A program made the translations under genes and the position numbers. The notes under the pieces are model-generated. The model had not been told where the DNA came from, did not search any database, and saw nothing but the letters and a program-made list of their open reading frames with translations. A stretch of 64,000 bases of DNA from Acanthaster planci (Eukaryota > Echinodermata > Asteroidea > Valvatida > Acanthasteridae): contig NW_019091365.1 in assembly GCF_001949145.1 (NCBI RefSeq), positions 62,001 to 126,000 of the forward strand, in the 5' to 3' direction. This document shows positions 1 through 12,500 of this stretch, piece by piece (positions within the stretch are counted from its first letter, which is position 1; every line of letters begins with the position of its first letter).

Positions 1-3000
1 ATGAGATGTTTGAATAAGCAGTATTGTATGTTTCAGACAAAAGTTGTAATTTTAGATGCTTTTTGGAACTGTTATTCCATTTGTAGTTTTAGAGAACTAG
101 TGCTTTGAGAAGACATAACCCTAATGTACCGGTAGGGACTGAAAGGCAAATATGTTCTTTGTACCACAAAGTAAAAATGGATTAAAAGAAATAAACTTCT
201 ACACTTTGCAGTGTGACATTATACTGACGTGGAGAAAGTTCACGTTTGGGACTCTCTTCATTGTGAGAGTCTTAAAGATTCAGGCTGCTTCCAAATTTGT
301 TGTCAAGGGCTCAGTCTAAATCCTTGGCTGCATTGGAACTACATGTACACAGCAATGCGCTGACATAAGATGTAGCCGTAGCTCCAGAAGCCCGTTTTGG
401 AGACGGCCTTTAGAGTGTGATGCCATACAACCTAACAACACAAGAAAAAAACAGCTGGCCCAACAGTTCTCCAGTGTTGCATCAATGATGTGTGCCAAAA
501 GAAGCATCTTGTACCTTGACCCCATTTCTCTGCCTTTGATCCATATGTATTTGCACCGGACTACAGGATGGCTTGTCTTTTCCAAAAGAGAGAAAAAAGA
601 AAGGCATACCCAGTTTGTTTCAGGTTTCAAATTGAAATAGCCCAGCTTCACTTTATTTGAAGGTGTTTTCTTGAAAAATATTTTGAACCCTCGATTATTG
701 CTGATGTAATACAAGTGACCCTGTCTATGCTTAACAGAAATACTGAGTTGCAGCTGATGAGTGTAACATTTGCCAGGTTTGTATTTGAAGACGAGGCCAA
801 TTTCATTCACTCATGCACCAAAATGTGCCCAAACCTGCAGTGGTGTGTACAAAGACAGGACATTTGTAGTAGGAAAAATGAATTAACCTCAGAAAGGGGC
901 ATTTTCTGAAGCCTGATAGTTTCAATTGTCAGAAACAGAATAGAGCACAACTCTAAGAAATTTTTTTTACGGAGGTGTCTCTTCTTTGTAAAATCTGTAC
1001 TCCAGGGCTGTGCTGAATATACTCAACTTTAAAATCCACTTCATATTTGAACAACCAAATATGAAAATTTTACAAGAACTCACAGCCCCCCTGTACAGAT
1101 TTTTGTAATAAACTCGGTATATATTTACAGAATTCCTCATGCTGTGTGTAAACTTACATTGTACATGTATGTGTCAACTGTAGGGTTTTGCCTGGAAACA
1201 TAATCGAGTTTCATTTCACGTTACTTTGTGGTGCAAGGAATTTGTTTTTGATGTCAATTTTTGTTATTTAGAAATTGTTCGCTATCATTTAATGTTGTGT
1301 TTTAGATGTATGCATTAATCCAGAGATTAGCCCTTGGCCTGTTGACAGCTTGTATATGTGCCTTCTATCCTGAATCTCTTGAAAATATGAAACATTAAAT
1401 GTAACAATTATAATTTATCATTTTTTATGAAGAGACTCCAAACATTACTGTTAACGAATACTCTGATAAATCAAAGCAACTTGGGAACACCGATTCCAAC
1501 ATGGATTTAATTTATTCAAACTCCTTCCAAAGTAATAATGTATCCTAAGAGTTGCTCTATCACAGGTGTGCGTTACTTAAAAGATCAAAATTACTGTTAA
1601 CAAATTCACAGATGCTTTTGTGTTACTTTGTGTGTTCCCTCGAGCTACATGTAAGCATTAACATCAGCAATATTAGCATATCAGGGCACCCTGCCCCCTT
1701 CCCCCCAGGAAAGTTGCCTCTTTTTTATAAGGAACTGAAAGTGCTAATCTTTAATGTAGATTTTAACTCCTTTAAGAGAGAGGGGCAAATGGGAGGAGAA
1801 AGGATTCTTTTTGAGGATGAAACAAAGAAATGGCCATTTGGGGTTTTTGTTTTTTTTTTTTTTTTTATTTCCAATTTTTCCTCCAGAACTCAAAACCTGG
1901 ATCCGCCACTGATGGGGAATGCTTTAACGCATTATTTCCTCAGTTCTGCCACTTTTGAATTCTTCATTGACAACGTTTGTGCACTACTGATAGGGAGTTA
2001 ACATTGACGTTCTCTGCTGTGTTCAGATGTTATGGCTGTAGCTGGATATAACATGGGCACCTATGGAAGTGGCTCGGTAGTGGCTGCAACCTCTCCTCAT
2101 AGAAGCATTGTGTTACTTAGCCACAGCCATTTGATTCGGACAGGCCATTAGAATTTTCTCCTTCAAAGTGGCACTGAAGGTACCTTAACCAAGGGTAATG
2201 AAAACTTGGTATTAAAAACAGCCTGCAAAGTTGTTCTTGGTGGGAATAGGCCATATTGGTGGTACCAAAATAGCTTTGTTATAGTCAACTACTTTTGAAG
2301 GACCAAGTTCACTACCAAGTATTGAACTGGTTAGGAGGCAAGAAAGCTTGAGAACAATGGAATTCGATGGAAAATGCACAAAGGTGTGACTACACACCGA
2401 GTTCAAGACTCCAGAAACTCCCAATTTTGTGAACTTAAGGAGAAAAGTCCTCAGTTGAGAGCTTATGTCATAAAAATTTATTAAACAGTGATGGTCTGAA
2501 GTCATTCTAGTTTCTTATCACACCTTTGAGCATTTACTGTCCTATGCCCATGTTCTCCAGCTTTTTTCCTCCTAATCAGTTAACTATTTGGTACAAAATT
2601 TATTCAAAAGTATTTGACTAAAACACTACATTTCATGGGTACAAACATGGATGTGCTTTTTAAGTCATCTTGCTATCGTTTTTAAACATCACAATCTACA
2701 GTGTTTAAATTAAAGTCACACATCTGACAACTTGCAAGTAATTGAGGTGTTTCTATTCTTTGTATCTCGGAATTTGCATCATTACAGTGCCCCTGCTCCC
2801 ATATGGGCTGTTACTGTCTTGTTGAAGAAAAGTTCATTTTAAGAAATATAAAAGCTTTATTTACAGTTGTACAATATACTGTGTTGAGCTTCACAAAAAA
2901 AATAAATAAAAAGGTTATAAACTCATGCCCACAAAGAAAGAGTATGTTAGAATCGACAAGGAAGACTTTTGTTATAAAAAAATGGCACATAGTTTGCAGT

Positions 3001-3917
3001 GCAAGTCATCTGTTCCTTAACTTTCTCACTGAGACAATTCAGTGGGAGATTTTGAGATGCTGGTGGCAACAATTATACCTTTTTGCCAGCCCTGAGCATG
3101 TGCATACAGTTCTGAGTATGCATGCACCGCTCTTTAGCACACGCAAGGCTGGAATGGCTGCTGCCACCGGTCTCTCTCCTCAAAGCCTCCCTTTCTGGAT
3201 GGCAATAAGAAAAAACTTGCACAACTTAATTTTTCTCACTAATTCTAGTGTTCAGATGAATATTTACTGTCTTCTCTTGGTTACCTTCAACTGAAGTTTG
3301 CTTAGCCCGGAAGCAAAATTCTTATGAAATTGCTTTAAAAGTGAAAATTTATCCTCCAGCACTAATAAAGAATGGCGTAATTTACCTGCAGGTTCTGAGT
3401 GCTGTGTACAAGATCATGAAAAACAGATTTTTTAGTAGAGTTTGAATCTTTGTGATGAATTTCTTGGTGAATTCTTCTCAAAGGCATTGGGAATCAGTGG
3501 GTCTTTGACGAACCTGGCACAAGAAAAAAAAACCTGCTGCATGTATTGTACTGCACTTCAGAAACACACTTCAGTTGTTCTGATTACTTTCATGTGAGAT
3601 TGGCCAATCAATAAGAAAAAATTTGCTTGTATTTAGGCATTATTTTTTGTGTTAATTACTTGATTTAATGATGGAATCAAATGAGATCTATTTTGATACA
3701 GTGTTGACACAGATTGTACAAAAGGAAAATTGTGTGCAATAAAAAATTTTGCAGCCAAGTTTGGAGAGTTTATGCAGCATGTTTGTAGACACTGTATCTT
3801 TTCAAATTGTTTATTTGTGTGCATCGACATGCAAAATAAAAACTTCATCTACATACATTTGAACTTGTGTATTAAATACTTCACGAAAACTTTAAAATTC
3901 TACGGGAATCAACAAAT
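1..3917. other. non-coding stretch, no gene recognised
   Basis: Both strands contain only scattered open frames of up to about 165 codons. None has a family motif, a plausible splice pattern or coding-like composition. Around 1680-1915 a T-rich stretch ends in the phrase CTGGATCCGCCACTG. Similar endings occur near 18760 and 34240, so it is probably the decayed end of a dispersed repeat. Part of this stretch could be the untranslated region of a neighbouring gene, but nothing proves it. Confidence 0.5.
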
Positions 3918-4080
3918 CCAGTGAGGTTTCACTGGACATTTCCCAAAGGCTCCCTTCTAATGGTGGAAAGCACTGTGACGAGTTTTCCTTGGAATGACTG
4001 CCAGGAACAGTGGCTCCATACATTACTGTAGTTATAGTGCTTACCGCCATCAGTAGGGGCCATTGGAAATGACCAGTGAT
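3918..4080. repeat. foldback (MITE-like) element, family A copy 1
   Basis: This is an imperfect palindrome. The left arm starts TCACTGGACATTTCCC and runs to GGTGGAAAGCAC. The right arm, read in reverse complement, starts TCACTGGTCATTTCC and runs to GGCGGTAAGCAC. A second copy lies at 60020-60162 and shares the left arm almost exactly. Two dispersed palindromic copies suggest a non-autonomous DNA element. No coding capacity is seen. Confidence 0.75.
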
Positions 4081-4697
4081 ATGGCATTACTGTTGTCGCG
4101 GGATTTGTCTTTCATGGAAAAATAATGTTGGATATGGAACAAGGTTGACCCCAACTGTTGAATAGTAAATTCCATTCGCTATGGGCAAATGGGACTATCT
4201 CAGCCCCGGAGTGAATAATGTAATAAATAATGGATCTACTCTTCAACAGTAAGTAAATAGGAGCGTCACAAGATGTGAGTTCCGCTAATCAAATGAGAAG
4301 TATCGGTGTGTAAGTTATATAAAAACACCTCCTGAACTACTGTAAAACCAGGCCTTTCTACAGCACATTCTCAGACTAATATCGGAGAATTCTCAAACTA
4401 TTCCTCTGTACCTCAGTAAACCTGTCATACATGTACATCAAGTGATCAAAAGTTTTTTAAAAGGCTGTAGACAGCTTTGGTACATGTAGATGGGCCAATG
4501 AAGGTTGTGAAATACGCAGTGTTCCTGAGTGTAATACAAAATTTCCAGAAAATGGCTTAAAGCCCTGCAGCCTAGTTTTGAAAAGATGGGGTCAATTTTT
4601 TTTTTTCAATCTGGCAAAAAAATATTAGGCTGATGCAGACTTCATGCAACTGCCAGTGCGTTGGTAATGTGTGGCATACAGGGACCAGTCAACCATT

Positions 4698-4841
4698 GTC
4701 AACCTGCCTTAATCCTTCCTGATGTCACCCATTACCACACAATAGATTAAAATTTTGAATGATCTCAAGGTTCATTTAAATACCTTTTAATCTTTTGTGT
4801 GGTAATGCCTGACCTCAGGAAGGAGTATGGAAAGGTTGGCA
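4698..4841. repeat. foldback element with arms of about 55 bp
   Basis: The left arm (about 4698-4751) and the right arm (about 4785-4841) are reverse complements over roughly 55 bp with a few mismatches. Both include the core CATTACCACACAA. The spacer is about 33 bp. The element is MITE-like. I saw no second copy in the window. Confidence 0.7.
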
Positions 4842-5056
4842 GATCTGCATACATGGAAGTAGCCAAACATTTAACAAACTTTTCACCAGGAAAGGTTTGT
4901 TGTCTTTCTTCAACAGTACAACCCTGTCTTGTTTCTTAATTGTAAGTTTTTAACAGATAAATAAACATTTACAAATGCACAGGTAAGGATCATTTTTATG
5001 GAGTGATAGATTGAATGGCCGGGTGGCATGACACGCTGAATCGGTCACCTTGTGGA

Positions 5057-5093
5057 ATTAGTCTTTCCACTGCACAAGTGTGGAAAGATTAAT
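5057..5093. repeat. short hairpin
   Basis: Arms of 14 bp (ATTAGTCTTTCCAC and GTGGAAAGATTAAT) are complementary except for one position and flank a 9-base loop. No role can be assigned. It lies downstream of the DIPK1-like stop codon on the minus strand, so it could fall in that transcript's 3' untranslated region. Confidence 0.5.
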
Positions 5094-5469
5094 ACCTTTT
5101 ATATAACACGTGAGTAAATCCTCTGTGCATGCAAGCTGCCGCAGCTTGTCCCAAAAGTGCAACAAAGTTTTCACATTTTAACCTGTGACTAAATTTTTGT
5201 CTGAGTGAACGAGCTGTAACTGCCCTCTACCTTGTGTGCATGCAGTAAAACGTTCATTGTGCAACAAGCAGTGACTATGCTCACAAAGCATGTGCACAAT
5301 CCAAAAGAATATTTTACAAGCATGTTCAATGGTCGCACCGTTGTTCAAAGTATGCACCGTTGAATACACCGAATTATTCGATGGCACGTTATCACTAATC
5401 TCCCAACTCGATGACAGGGATTTGTTTCATGTTCAGGTGTTGTACAGACTGAAATATTTAACTGTCTGA

Positions 5470-7526
5470 CTATTGGTCTCCCCGCTCTATACTGTCTGAT
5501 AGAAGCCTGTAAAGCCTTTGGAATGTCTCTGTGGTTGAGCCCTTGGCCACTCTTTCCCCCTCATCCGGATAGACGCACTTCTGTAACAGCTGGGAGATTT
5601 CCTCTTCGATTTTCGGAGGTGAGTGTCGCAGAAGACCAGGACTGGTGACCTTGCGAAGGAAGACGTCATTACATATGGCCTACAGGGAAACGAGGAGTTC
5701 AAACAAGATGTCAGAATTTTGCTTTGACTTGCACAGGTAGGTCACTCAGGCCAAAGATGTTTATTGAGGAAAGTAAACAATGCAATGCAAATCACTGTTG
5801 TCCTCCAATGGAACGCCTTCAGTTTAAGATGCCCTCGTACACAATACTTTTAGCTTTTCCTTGCGATTCTGGACAAACATGTACTTCAGGAACTTTCATA
5901 CTTTTTAAACCAGGGAATGACCAGTAGACACGCAATGAGTACTAGATAACAAAAAATGAAGAAATGTTTCATTTATAAATTTGTGAAGTCTGGTTTTGAT
6001 GAGTAATTTTGACACCTCCACCAAAAAAAACCTGGGAGTGGATTTGAAATCTTTCTTTCCGGTGTGCTCAAGCTGAGAAAGTAAGGTACAATGTTAATTT
6101 CTCACAGATGAAATCTACTCCGAACAGGAGCAATAGAGGGCATGATTTTGCATACCACCAGTGGTCCTTGGGTGGAAACTTGCCACTTTCAGGCTCAAGT
6201 TCATGCACAATTGGTCAAGATGCACTGATCATCTGTGATGTAGTTCCTTGATGCTGAGCCTTGGCCTTAAGGCTGCCTTAAGGCTTGATTTTAGCACCTT
6301 GGCCTTGATAGCCTTAAGGCTTGTGGGTCAAAGCCTACATGTAGGCCTCTGCCTTACCCTTGAGAATCAGATCCTTGGCCTTAGTCTTGAGGATCGAAGC
6401 GTTTACTCCAACACCGTGGAGCATGCTTGACCAGTAGCTATTTGAATGTACAGTCCTCGAGCGTGTGCATGAGCTTGGCCAACAAACATCCCCCTATCCA
6501 TTTCTTCTTTGCTAAGAAGTGTACACATATACATGTACCTGTACTTCAACTTGGGGTGGATAGAGATTGCTTTGATTTTTGACACAGCACGGAGTGGCAT
6601 GTGTTGAATTTGTCCTGTAAGGCGTGTGGGGACATTGGCAGGAAAAAGGACAAGTGCTGTACCTGGAAGTTGTTGTTTTTCCGTTCCCTGGTACATTTCT
6701 TAACTGCCAAGTTGCACTTTCCGTGACAGTCAAAGAAGTCGCAGTCTTTATCACTCGTACAGTCAGGCTGTTCCAGGAAGTTGCGCATTGTGTTATCAAA
6801 GAAACTGATGTCAATGTCGATGGCTTTCACTCTAGAGTCTACTATGCCAAAATTCTCTGGCTTCACGTCACAGAGATGTAGAATGTCTTTGAACTCTGTC
6901 TCTGTAGCTCTGACAATATCAAGTAAACCTATGGCAGCTTTGGCACGCATCTGCCAGGAAGAAGACTGGTACCGTTCCAGTACGCCGTGCGATGGCAATT
7001 GTTGTAGGATGGCACTTGGAGGAAAGTATTCCTCCACGTAAAAATGCCCACATGCACCATAAATTTCAGGGAAGAAGGACTTTTCTTTGAAAAAAGTAAA
7101 AAAGAGGTATTCTTCCTGCTGCAACAATGCCCAGAGACTGTTCATCTGTATGGTGGTAAAGTCCTCAGAGATGTGGCCGGGCCCAACCAAGACACGACGT
7201 AGCAGCTCTTCCTTACGGACGTCCAACTTGATGCCAAAGGTCGACTGGATACGGTCATGCACCACGCTGGCAAACGTCTCCCGCGTCATAAGCCGATCTG
7301 AGGATTTTGCACCACTATCCTCGTTCAGTAACCCCTGGAAAAGCGGCTCGTATTCTGACAAGTTGGCGTGGCGGGATTTGAGCACTGCACGGCGATCATC
7401 CACCATGACCTCCATGACCTTCTTACCCTCCACACGGTTGAAGCACCTCTCGTATTGGAAGGAACTGGAGCTGCATATCTTGGGGCAGAAGTTGCCGTCA
7501 ACTTTGCCGACAGCATACAAAGCACA
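5470..7526 (-). CDS. DIPK1: DIPK1/FAM69-family divergent protein kinase-like, 5' incomplete
   Basis: DIPK1 (FAM69) proteins are kinase-fold, cysteine-rich proteins of the endoplasmic reticulum. Two exons are visible: 7526-6663 (288 codons, after acceptor TTCTCATTCTCCAG) and 5679-5470 (69 codons plus stop TAG). A CAG|GTACAG donor and CTGTAG acceptor join them. Family landmarks in order: the opening C-x2-Y-x2-GKVDG-x2-C-x3-C cluster; SLWALLQQEEY; the core MRAKAAIGLLDIV; a catalytic-loop-like CDVKPENFG; the metal-site-like AIDID; a cysteine-rich CTSDKDCDFFDC; and NNNFQAICNDVF across the splice. The usual EF-hand loop before SLWALL lacks acidic ligands here. The open frame continues upstream of 7526 only to a TGA at 7583-7581 with no ATG, so a signal-anchor exon must lie further upstream. 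These 357 codons plus a typical 70-residue N-terminus match the usual length of about 430. Paralogue assignment within DIPK1 is uncertain. Confidence 0.85.
6252..6400. repeat. degenerate GCCTTAAGGC-rich tandem repeat
   Basis: Within the intron of the DIPK1-like gene, variants of CCTTGGCCTTAAGGC recur about every 20-30 bases, including GCCTTAAGGCTGCCTTAAGG. It looks like a decayed minisatellite. Confidence 0.55.
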
Positions 7527-7573
7527 CTGGAGAATGAGAACACAGTACAATGAAATTTTCACACGAAAAATTA

Positions 7574-7618
7574 CATGACATCATTTTGGATGTCAAAGGC
7601 ATCCAAACTGATGTCATG
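7574..7618. repeat. 18-bp inverted repeat upstream of the DIPK1-like exon
   Basis: CATGACATCATTTTGGAT at 7574-7591 is mirrored by ATCCAAACTGATGTCATG ending at 7618, with one mismatch. It lies in the intron just upstream (minus strand) of the acceptor at 7527. Confidence 0.6.
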
Positions 7619-7712
7619 TCTCATACATGTACATGTAGCTAAGCTTTTGGTACAAAATGATATCACCACTTTTGGAGATCCCGACGATTTGCGCGTTTGA
7701 ATGCTCACATCA
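7617..7712. repeat. dispersed repeat, family D copy 1
   Basis: The segment from GTCTCATAC through TTGGAGATCCCGAC to ATGCTCACATC is found again, diverged, at about 10564-10645 in the same orientation. The shared core is TTGGAGATCCCGAC. Identity of the element is unknown. Confidence 0.55.
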
Positions 7713-9248
7713 AAGGGAAAGATGAACACGGATCTGAAAATGCATGCTTTTTAGAAATTTTGTATTGTCCAAGCTTTTGTGGACAACTTAGGATGCTGTT
7801 GTCATGATTTCAATCAGGGAAGGCACTGTTCAGGTTATATTAATTTTCTTCAGATCATAGATTCATTGAAGACATTTTCTGAGGAAGATTTGCTCATTTG
7901 CGTACATTGCCATGTACATGTTCATGCACTTATGAAACAATAAATCACCCCATAGAGAAGGAACTTGGGACAGCAGTATGACAGAAATTCCAGCAGTTTC
8001 TTGTGCACAAATCAATGGACCACCAAGTTTTCCCCTGGGACAGCATCAAAGTTTTTGCTCATGAATATGGAAATAACATTTGCACGTAAAAAGGTGCCAA
8101 ATTTTTTCGTAAAGTAATGTTGATGGTTTTATCCACAAATAAGCCAGAACAGCATTAGTGGGAAAATTAATATTGACTGCATTAGCTCTGAAGCAGTTAT
8201 GGGGATCATGTTTTTGAAAAAAATTGTAGGACTTACATTGCAAAATAAAAAGATTTCTCAAAAATCAGGGTGTTGGCTTTTTTCAGGAGGTTCGGCAGAA
8301 AATGTGGAACATTGAAACATTTTAAGCAGACCTATTCAAAGATAATTTGAGAACAGTACCAGCTTGCGTAGAATAGCAAGGGAACCCTCTTTTGTGCATC
8401 TTTTGCTCGTCATCTTGTGACACAGAAACAGGAAAAACACTGCCAGGGCCAGGAGAAGAACAAGGAAGAGATGGCATATGAGCCTCTTGATCAGTCGCAC
8501 CATCGTTCAGGGAAAAGGTGTGATCTGTCATGACATCCAGGGAACAATTCAGATCTAATGGAAAGGAAAAGCGACCAAGTGAATGATCTGTAAAAATATG
8601 ACTACAAAAGACGATAATGAAGCCAGTCCTTAAGCTTGTCCCAGCAGTAATCTGAGGTAAGTGTAGTCCAGGGAAGAATTCCAAAACCAGGCCATCACCA
8701 TTACTGAGAATTGTACACCCAAACATGTTTGAAAAGGGGCACCTCAGGCTCCATGACTGTGATTCATTTTAGGCATGTTGGGGAGGGTTCTGGCAAAGAA
8801 AGTGGGTTAAATCTACCCCCCAGAACAGCACGGTTAAACGTCCTCCACGCTCCCGGCAGCAGACGTTGAAGCCCACATTTGGGGGGAGGTACAATGTAGG
8901 TTCCGTCATGTCAGCACCCACACTAACGTGTAACACTAACAGGTTTGAAAGTATAGCTAGTGGATATATTACAAAGCTGAAACACAACCTCAATATTCTA
9001 CGTTACAGCATAACACAAAAAGCTCTACCATAAGGTTTAAAATTCTGCACACACAAATCGATATTATTCCTACATCAGACATGCCCTCACAGTCACAACT
9101 CACAATCATAGGCCTGGGCTGATAACTGAACAGAGCACCATTCCTATTGCAGTTTGCACCACTAATCTACGACCAGACTTTTTTCTGCAAAGTGGAGATT
9201 CCTGGCGCATAATAGGAGAATTGGCCATTCCAAATAATAGCATAGCCA
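7713..9248. other. non-coding stretch, no gene recognised
   Basis: The missing N-terminal exon of the minus-strand DIPK1-like gene could lie here or further right. I searched for a minus-strand segment encoding a signal anchor followed by a donor and did not find a convincing one. A minus-strand open frame of about 134 codons near 8322-8726 has no recognisable domain. Confidence 0.4.
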
Positions 9249-9555
9249 ACATGGCCAGTGCCAAGGCTCGCAAAACCATAAATACCAGGCTCAAGTGGCC
9301 AACCTTTCCAAGCATTTCGAAGGGGTGGATCTGATAACTCTCAAGGTGGGGGCACTGGGTCACTATTCACCTGACCTCATATCAGCCATGTCTGCCCTTA
9401 TGCCTGGTACAACAAAGAGGTTGATAAAGTCTCTGCTGACAGACATCACAAGAACTGTAGTGAATGCCTCATATACCATATTCTGTGGTCATGACAGTGA
9501 TGGAGACTGGGCTCATAAGCCATTTCAAGGAAAATCGTATATGCAGGTAATTTAA
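9249..9555 (+). mobile_element. retroelement-like coding remnant
   Basis: The plus-strand frame ending at the TAA of 9553-9555 encodes a segment with LSKHFEGVDLITLKVGALGH followed by a basic helix (TTKRLIKSLLTDITRTVV) and a cysteine. This resembles the extreme C-terminus of reverse-transcriptase polyproteins common in marine invertebrate genomes. No upstream polymerase domain is visible, so it is a fragment. The assignment rests on pattern recognition only. Confidence 0.4.
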
Positions 9556-12500
9556 GTTGTATTCCATGTTGATAAGTCATTATACATGTACATGTACATA
9601 TATGAAAGCCAGTGCATGCAGTTACCCTACCCTTTTGACTTGTTGCATTTTTACCTGTAATGTTTTTTAATTAACATCTATCTTTGCTCAGAAGCTGCCT
9701 CAGATCAAATTTTAGCTTTTTTAACATTACATATTAATGAATATAAAATTTTTGTGGTTAGGTTGCTGATTCCCTTCTTACCAATGTCACATACCTATTA
9801 TTCCTAGGTTTTCTTTATAAATGTTTTGACGCATTATTCCCCTTCGTGCAGTTTTTAAGCCCTTCTCTTCCCCTTAATCCTCTACTCCCTTTCTCAAAAT
9901 CTGTACGAAATTTATCCCCCCCCCAGTTTGTCTCACCAGGACTCTCCAAGGCTCTCCTTTTGCTTTCTTGCCTGTGTCCTAGGTCAAACGTTCTCTTCTA
10001 ATTGCTTCTTTTTACAATTTTAGTGTCTTTCCTTGGTGCTCTTTTGTTAATTGTGCAATTTGTCTATTTGTAAACTTCTCTGACCTGGGTTTATACTGTA
10101 ACTTTAATTCTTTCTGAGCTTTTGATGTTTCTCATTGACAGTCGTTTGATAAAGGTATTTCGAACACCTTACCATCCCAATCAAATTCTGTATCTAGTCG
10201 GCAAGCATCCAGAGCAGAGGACACATCACCATGCATCACATTCACACCAACCCAAAAAAAAGAAACGTTTGGAAATTGGAGATCAGCAATAATTCACTGT
10301 CATAACAATGAACAGATACCACCTTCCAGAGTGAATTGTCAGCTGATCTGGTCTTGTTTCCATCAACTTCAAGCTTCCTCCATGGCTGAGCTCAGCAGAT
10401 CACATGTACATCTACATATACTTACATGTACATACATGTACATACATGTACCGATCACGTCGATTATGTACATAAAAACATTCATGTTACACGGGGGATT
10501 ACCCCATAATTTGTGAGGGCGCTCTGAGGTTCGCTCATCCTAAGCCACGAGGGCGCCCTTTTTAAGTCTCATACCTAGACTTCTTGAAAGAAAATACATA
10601 AACGCTATTGGAGATCCCGACTATTATCATTTGTATGCTCATATCGTAGCAACGATTGGGTTGGGTGAATGCCGTCATCAGGTCATTACGCTTTCAAGAT
10701 AAGAATTCAAAAGTAGCCTAGGTCTGTTGAAAGAGTAGCCAGCACGTGTAGTAAGTTCATTTTCTGTTTTTAATGCAGTTCGCAAAACAACTTTTCTGAT
10801 TTTGGTCAAATCTTGCTATAGATGTGTCAAATTTGGTGGGCAGGCAAGTCCAATTCTGCCGATGAAAACGTTTATGCGAAAAAAATAAAGCTTTGCCGAA
10901 TTTTATTTTATGCTTGAAAATGTTGCCATTAAAAATATCTGGACATCGATTCACTGTTGCAAATTTTATGTTTACTGTGGTGATTTTCCATTATAGCGAT
11001 CGGAAACAATTTTGCCATAGACTCCAATGGCAACGGCGGCCATGTTGGCTGCCAGCATTTCAAATCTCGTCATTTTTTTCAAAATCGTGTGGGAAAATTA
11101 CATGATACATCATTATCACGTGACTTGATAAAAGTGACGTGACGTCATTGCTGCTCAAACAATCAATATAAGCATAAACTAGGGGCGTCACTAGATTGTG
11201 GTTTGGTCCCCGACCTGATAAATGCTGTGTTGAGATTACTAAATATGCCAGCGACAACGTACTTTGCAGGAAATTTTGCAAAACTCCATGCATTCCATCG
11301 CAATCTATGTTCGCCCTAGTATGCTTACTTGCACATGCACGAAATGTGGCAACCAGTCTATTCATCCCGTGGGGACCTCATGCATTGAAAAAAACAACAA
11401 TGTTCCAAGATTTCTTCAAGTTAATCCACAGAACTTATTATCTTAGTAATTTAATTTATGTTGTCTTGCTTGTACTTGAAGCGAGCATGTTTCCACAAAA
11501 TTTCCTTCCACGGCCTACCAAGGTTTATCTGTACTTGGGCTTCCGTCTGGATGCATTGACAATTACCAGAACGATGTGTACAGAGTTGTGTATTGCTTTG
11601 ACCCAATTGCTAGTCCAACCATATTAATTCACCATGGACAATGCAGTCGTCATTAATTCAGTGAATGCCGTAGAGTTTTCTAGAAACATGTATAACTTCA
11701 ATGCCATTTGTAGAACTCCTCTCTTGACCATTTTTTGAAGAGGCTTTTGAAAATGTGACTTTCATACTGGTTAACTAACTATGCAAATTTGAATCCACCA
11801 TGTGGCAAGTGTTAAAACACTCACAGTTTCCCCTCAAAATATCCCTCAAAACCCTGCCCTTCTTTGACAATAACCTTTAGTACGAAGGTCATGAACATGA
11901 TGAAGGTGAATTCAAAATCTTTCTTTGGTGGTCAGTAGTTTGCCCGGTTCCGCAAACATTTGCCAGTTCCAAAAACCTCGCCATCTGTATGGTAGATCTT
12001 GTTTTGTCAACACAGAATGTACCACACGCACTCTGAAAGCTTGCATTGTAACATAATCTGAAACTGTTTGTGGAACTGGCAAAAAATCTTGCACAACATA
12101 CATATATCCTGCACGTAGGCCTAAATTTGAAAATGAACAGAACTCATATTTTCACAGTGGGATCAGTGTTCGATTTCCCCTGTGTCACATCGCAGTTTGC
12201 GACGCAGTATCTGAAATAAATCACAAATTGTGCGATGCAAAATGCATAGGGCTTCATGCTGTAATACGCTTAAAACAACAATTTACACATGACATACAGT
12301 GGGCACATTATCCTTTGAAATACACATACATACATGTATATGCAGAAATTGAGCCCGCAAGGTGCTGACTCACAAAACTCACGTTCACTTCAGATAGCCA
12401 AAGTAGTGAACCAGTAAGACTCACGCATTTCGGACGAGTGGAGCGGCATGGCTCTGGGGGCAAGGTGTGCAAGCAGTCATCATTTCCTGTCTCCCAGTTG

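Noticed and set aside
316-810. 164-codon minus-strand open frame
   Set aside because: No motif, no family resemblance, and ordinary AT-rich composition. Consistent with chance.
7560-7562. Apparent start of the DIPK1-like protein with a signal-peptide-like N-terminus
   Set aside because: The codon is GTG, not ATG. The hydrophobic stretch overlaps a pyrimidine-rich acceptor ending at 7527, so it is intron.
10100-10290. Minus-strand frame with a good donor (GGGATG|GTAAGG) as a possible upstream exon of the DIPK1-like gene
   Set aside because: It lacks the expected hydrophobic anchor and cysteines, and the frame also ends in a stop soon after. I could not link it to any family.
11196-11627. 143-codon plus-strand open frame
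   Set aside because: No recognisable domain, overlaps another frame on the minus strand, and no splice context.
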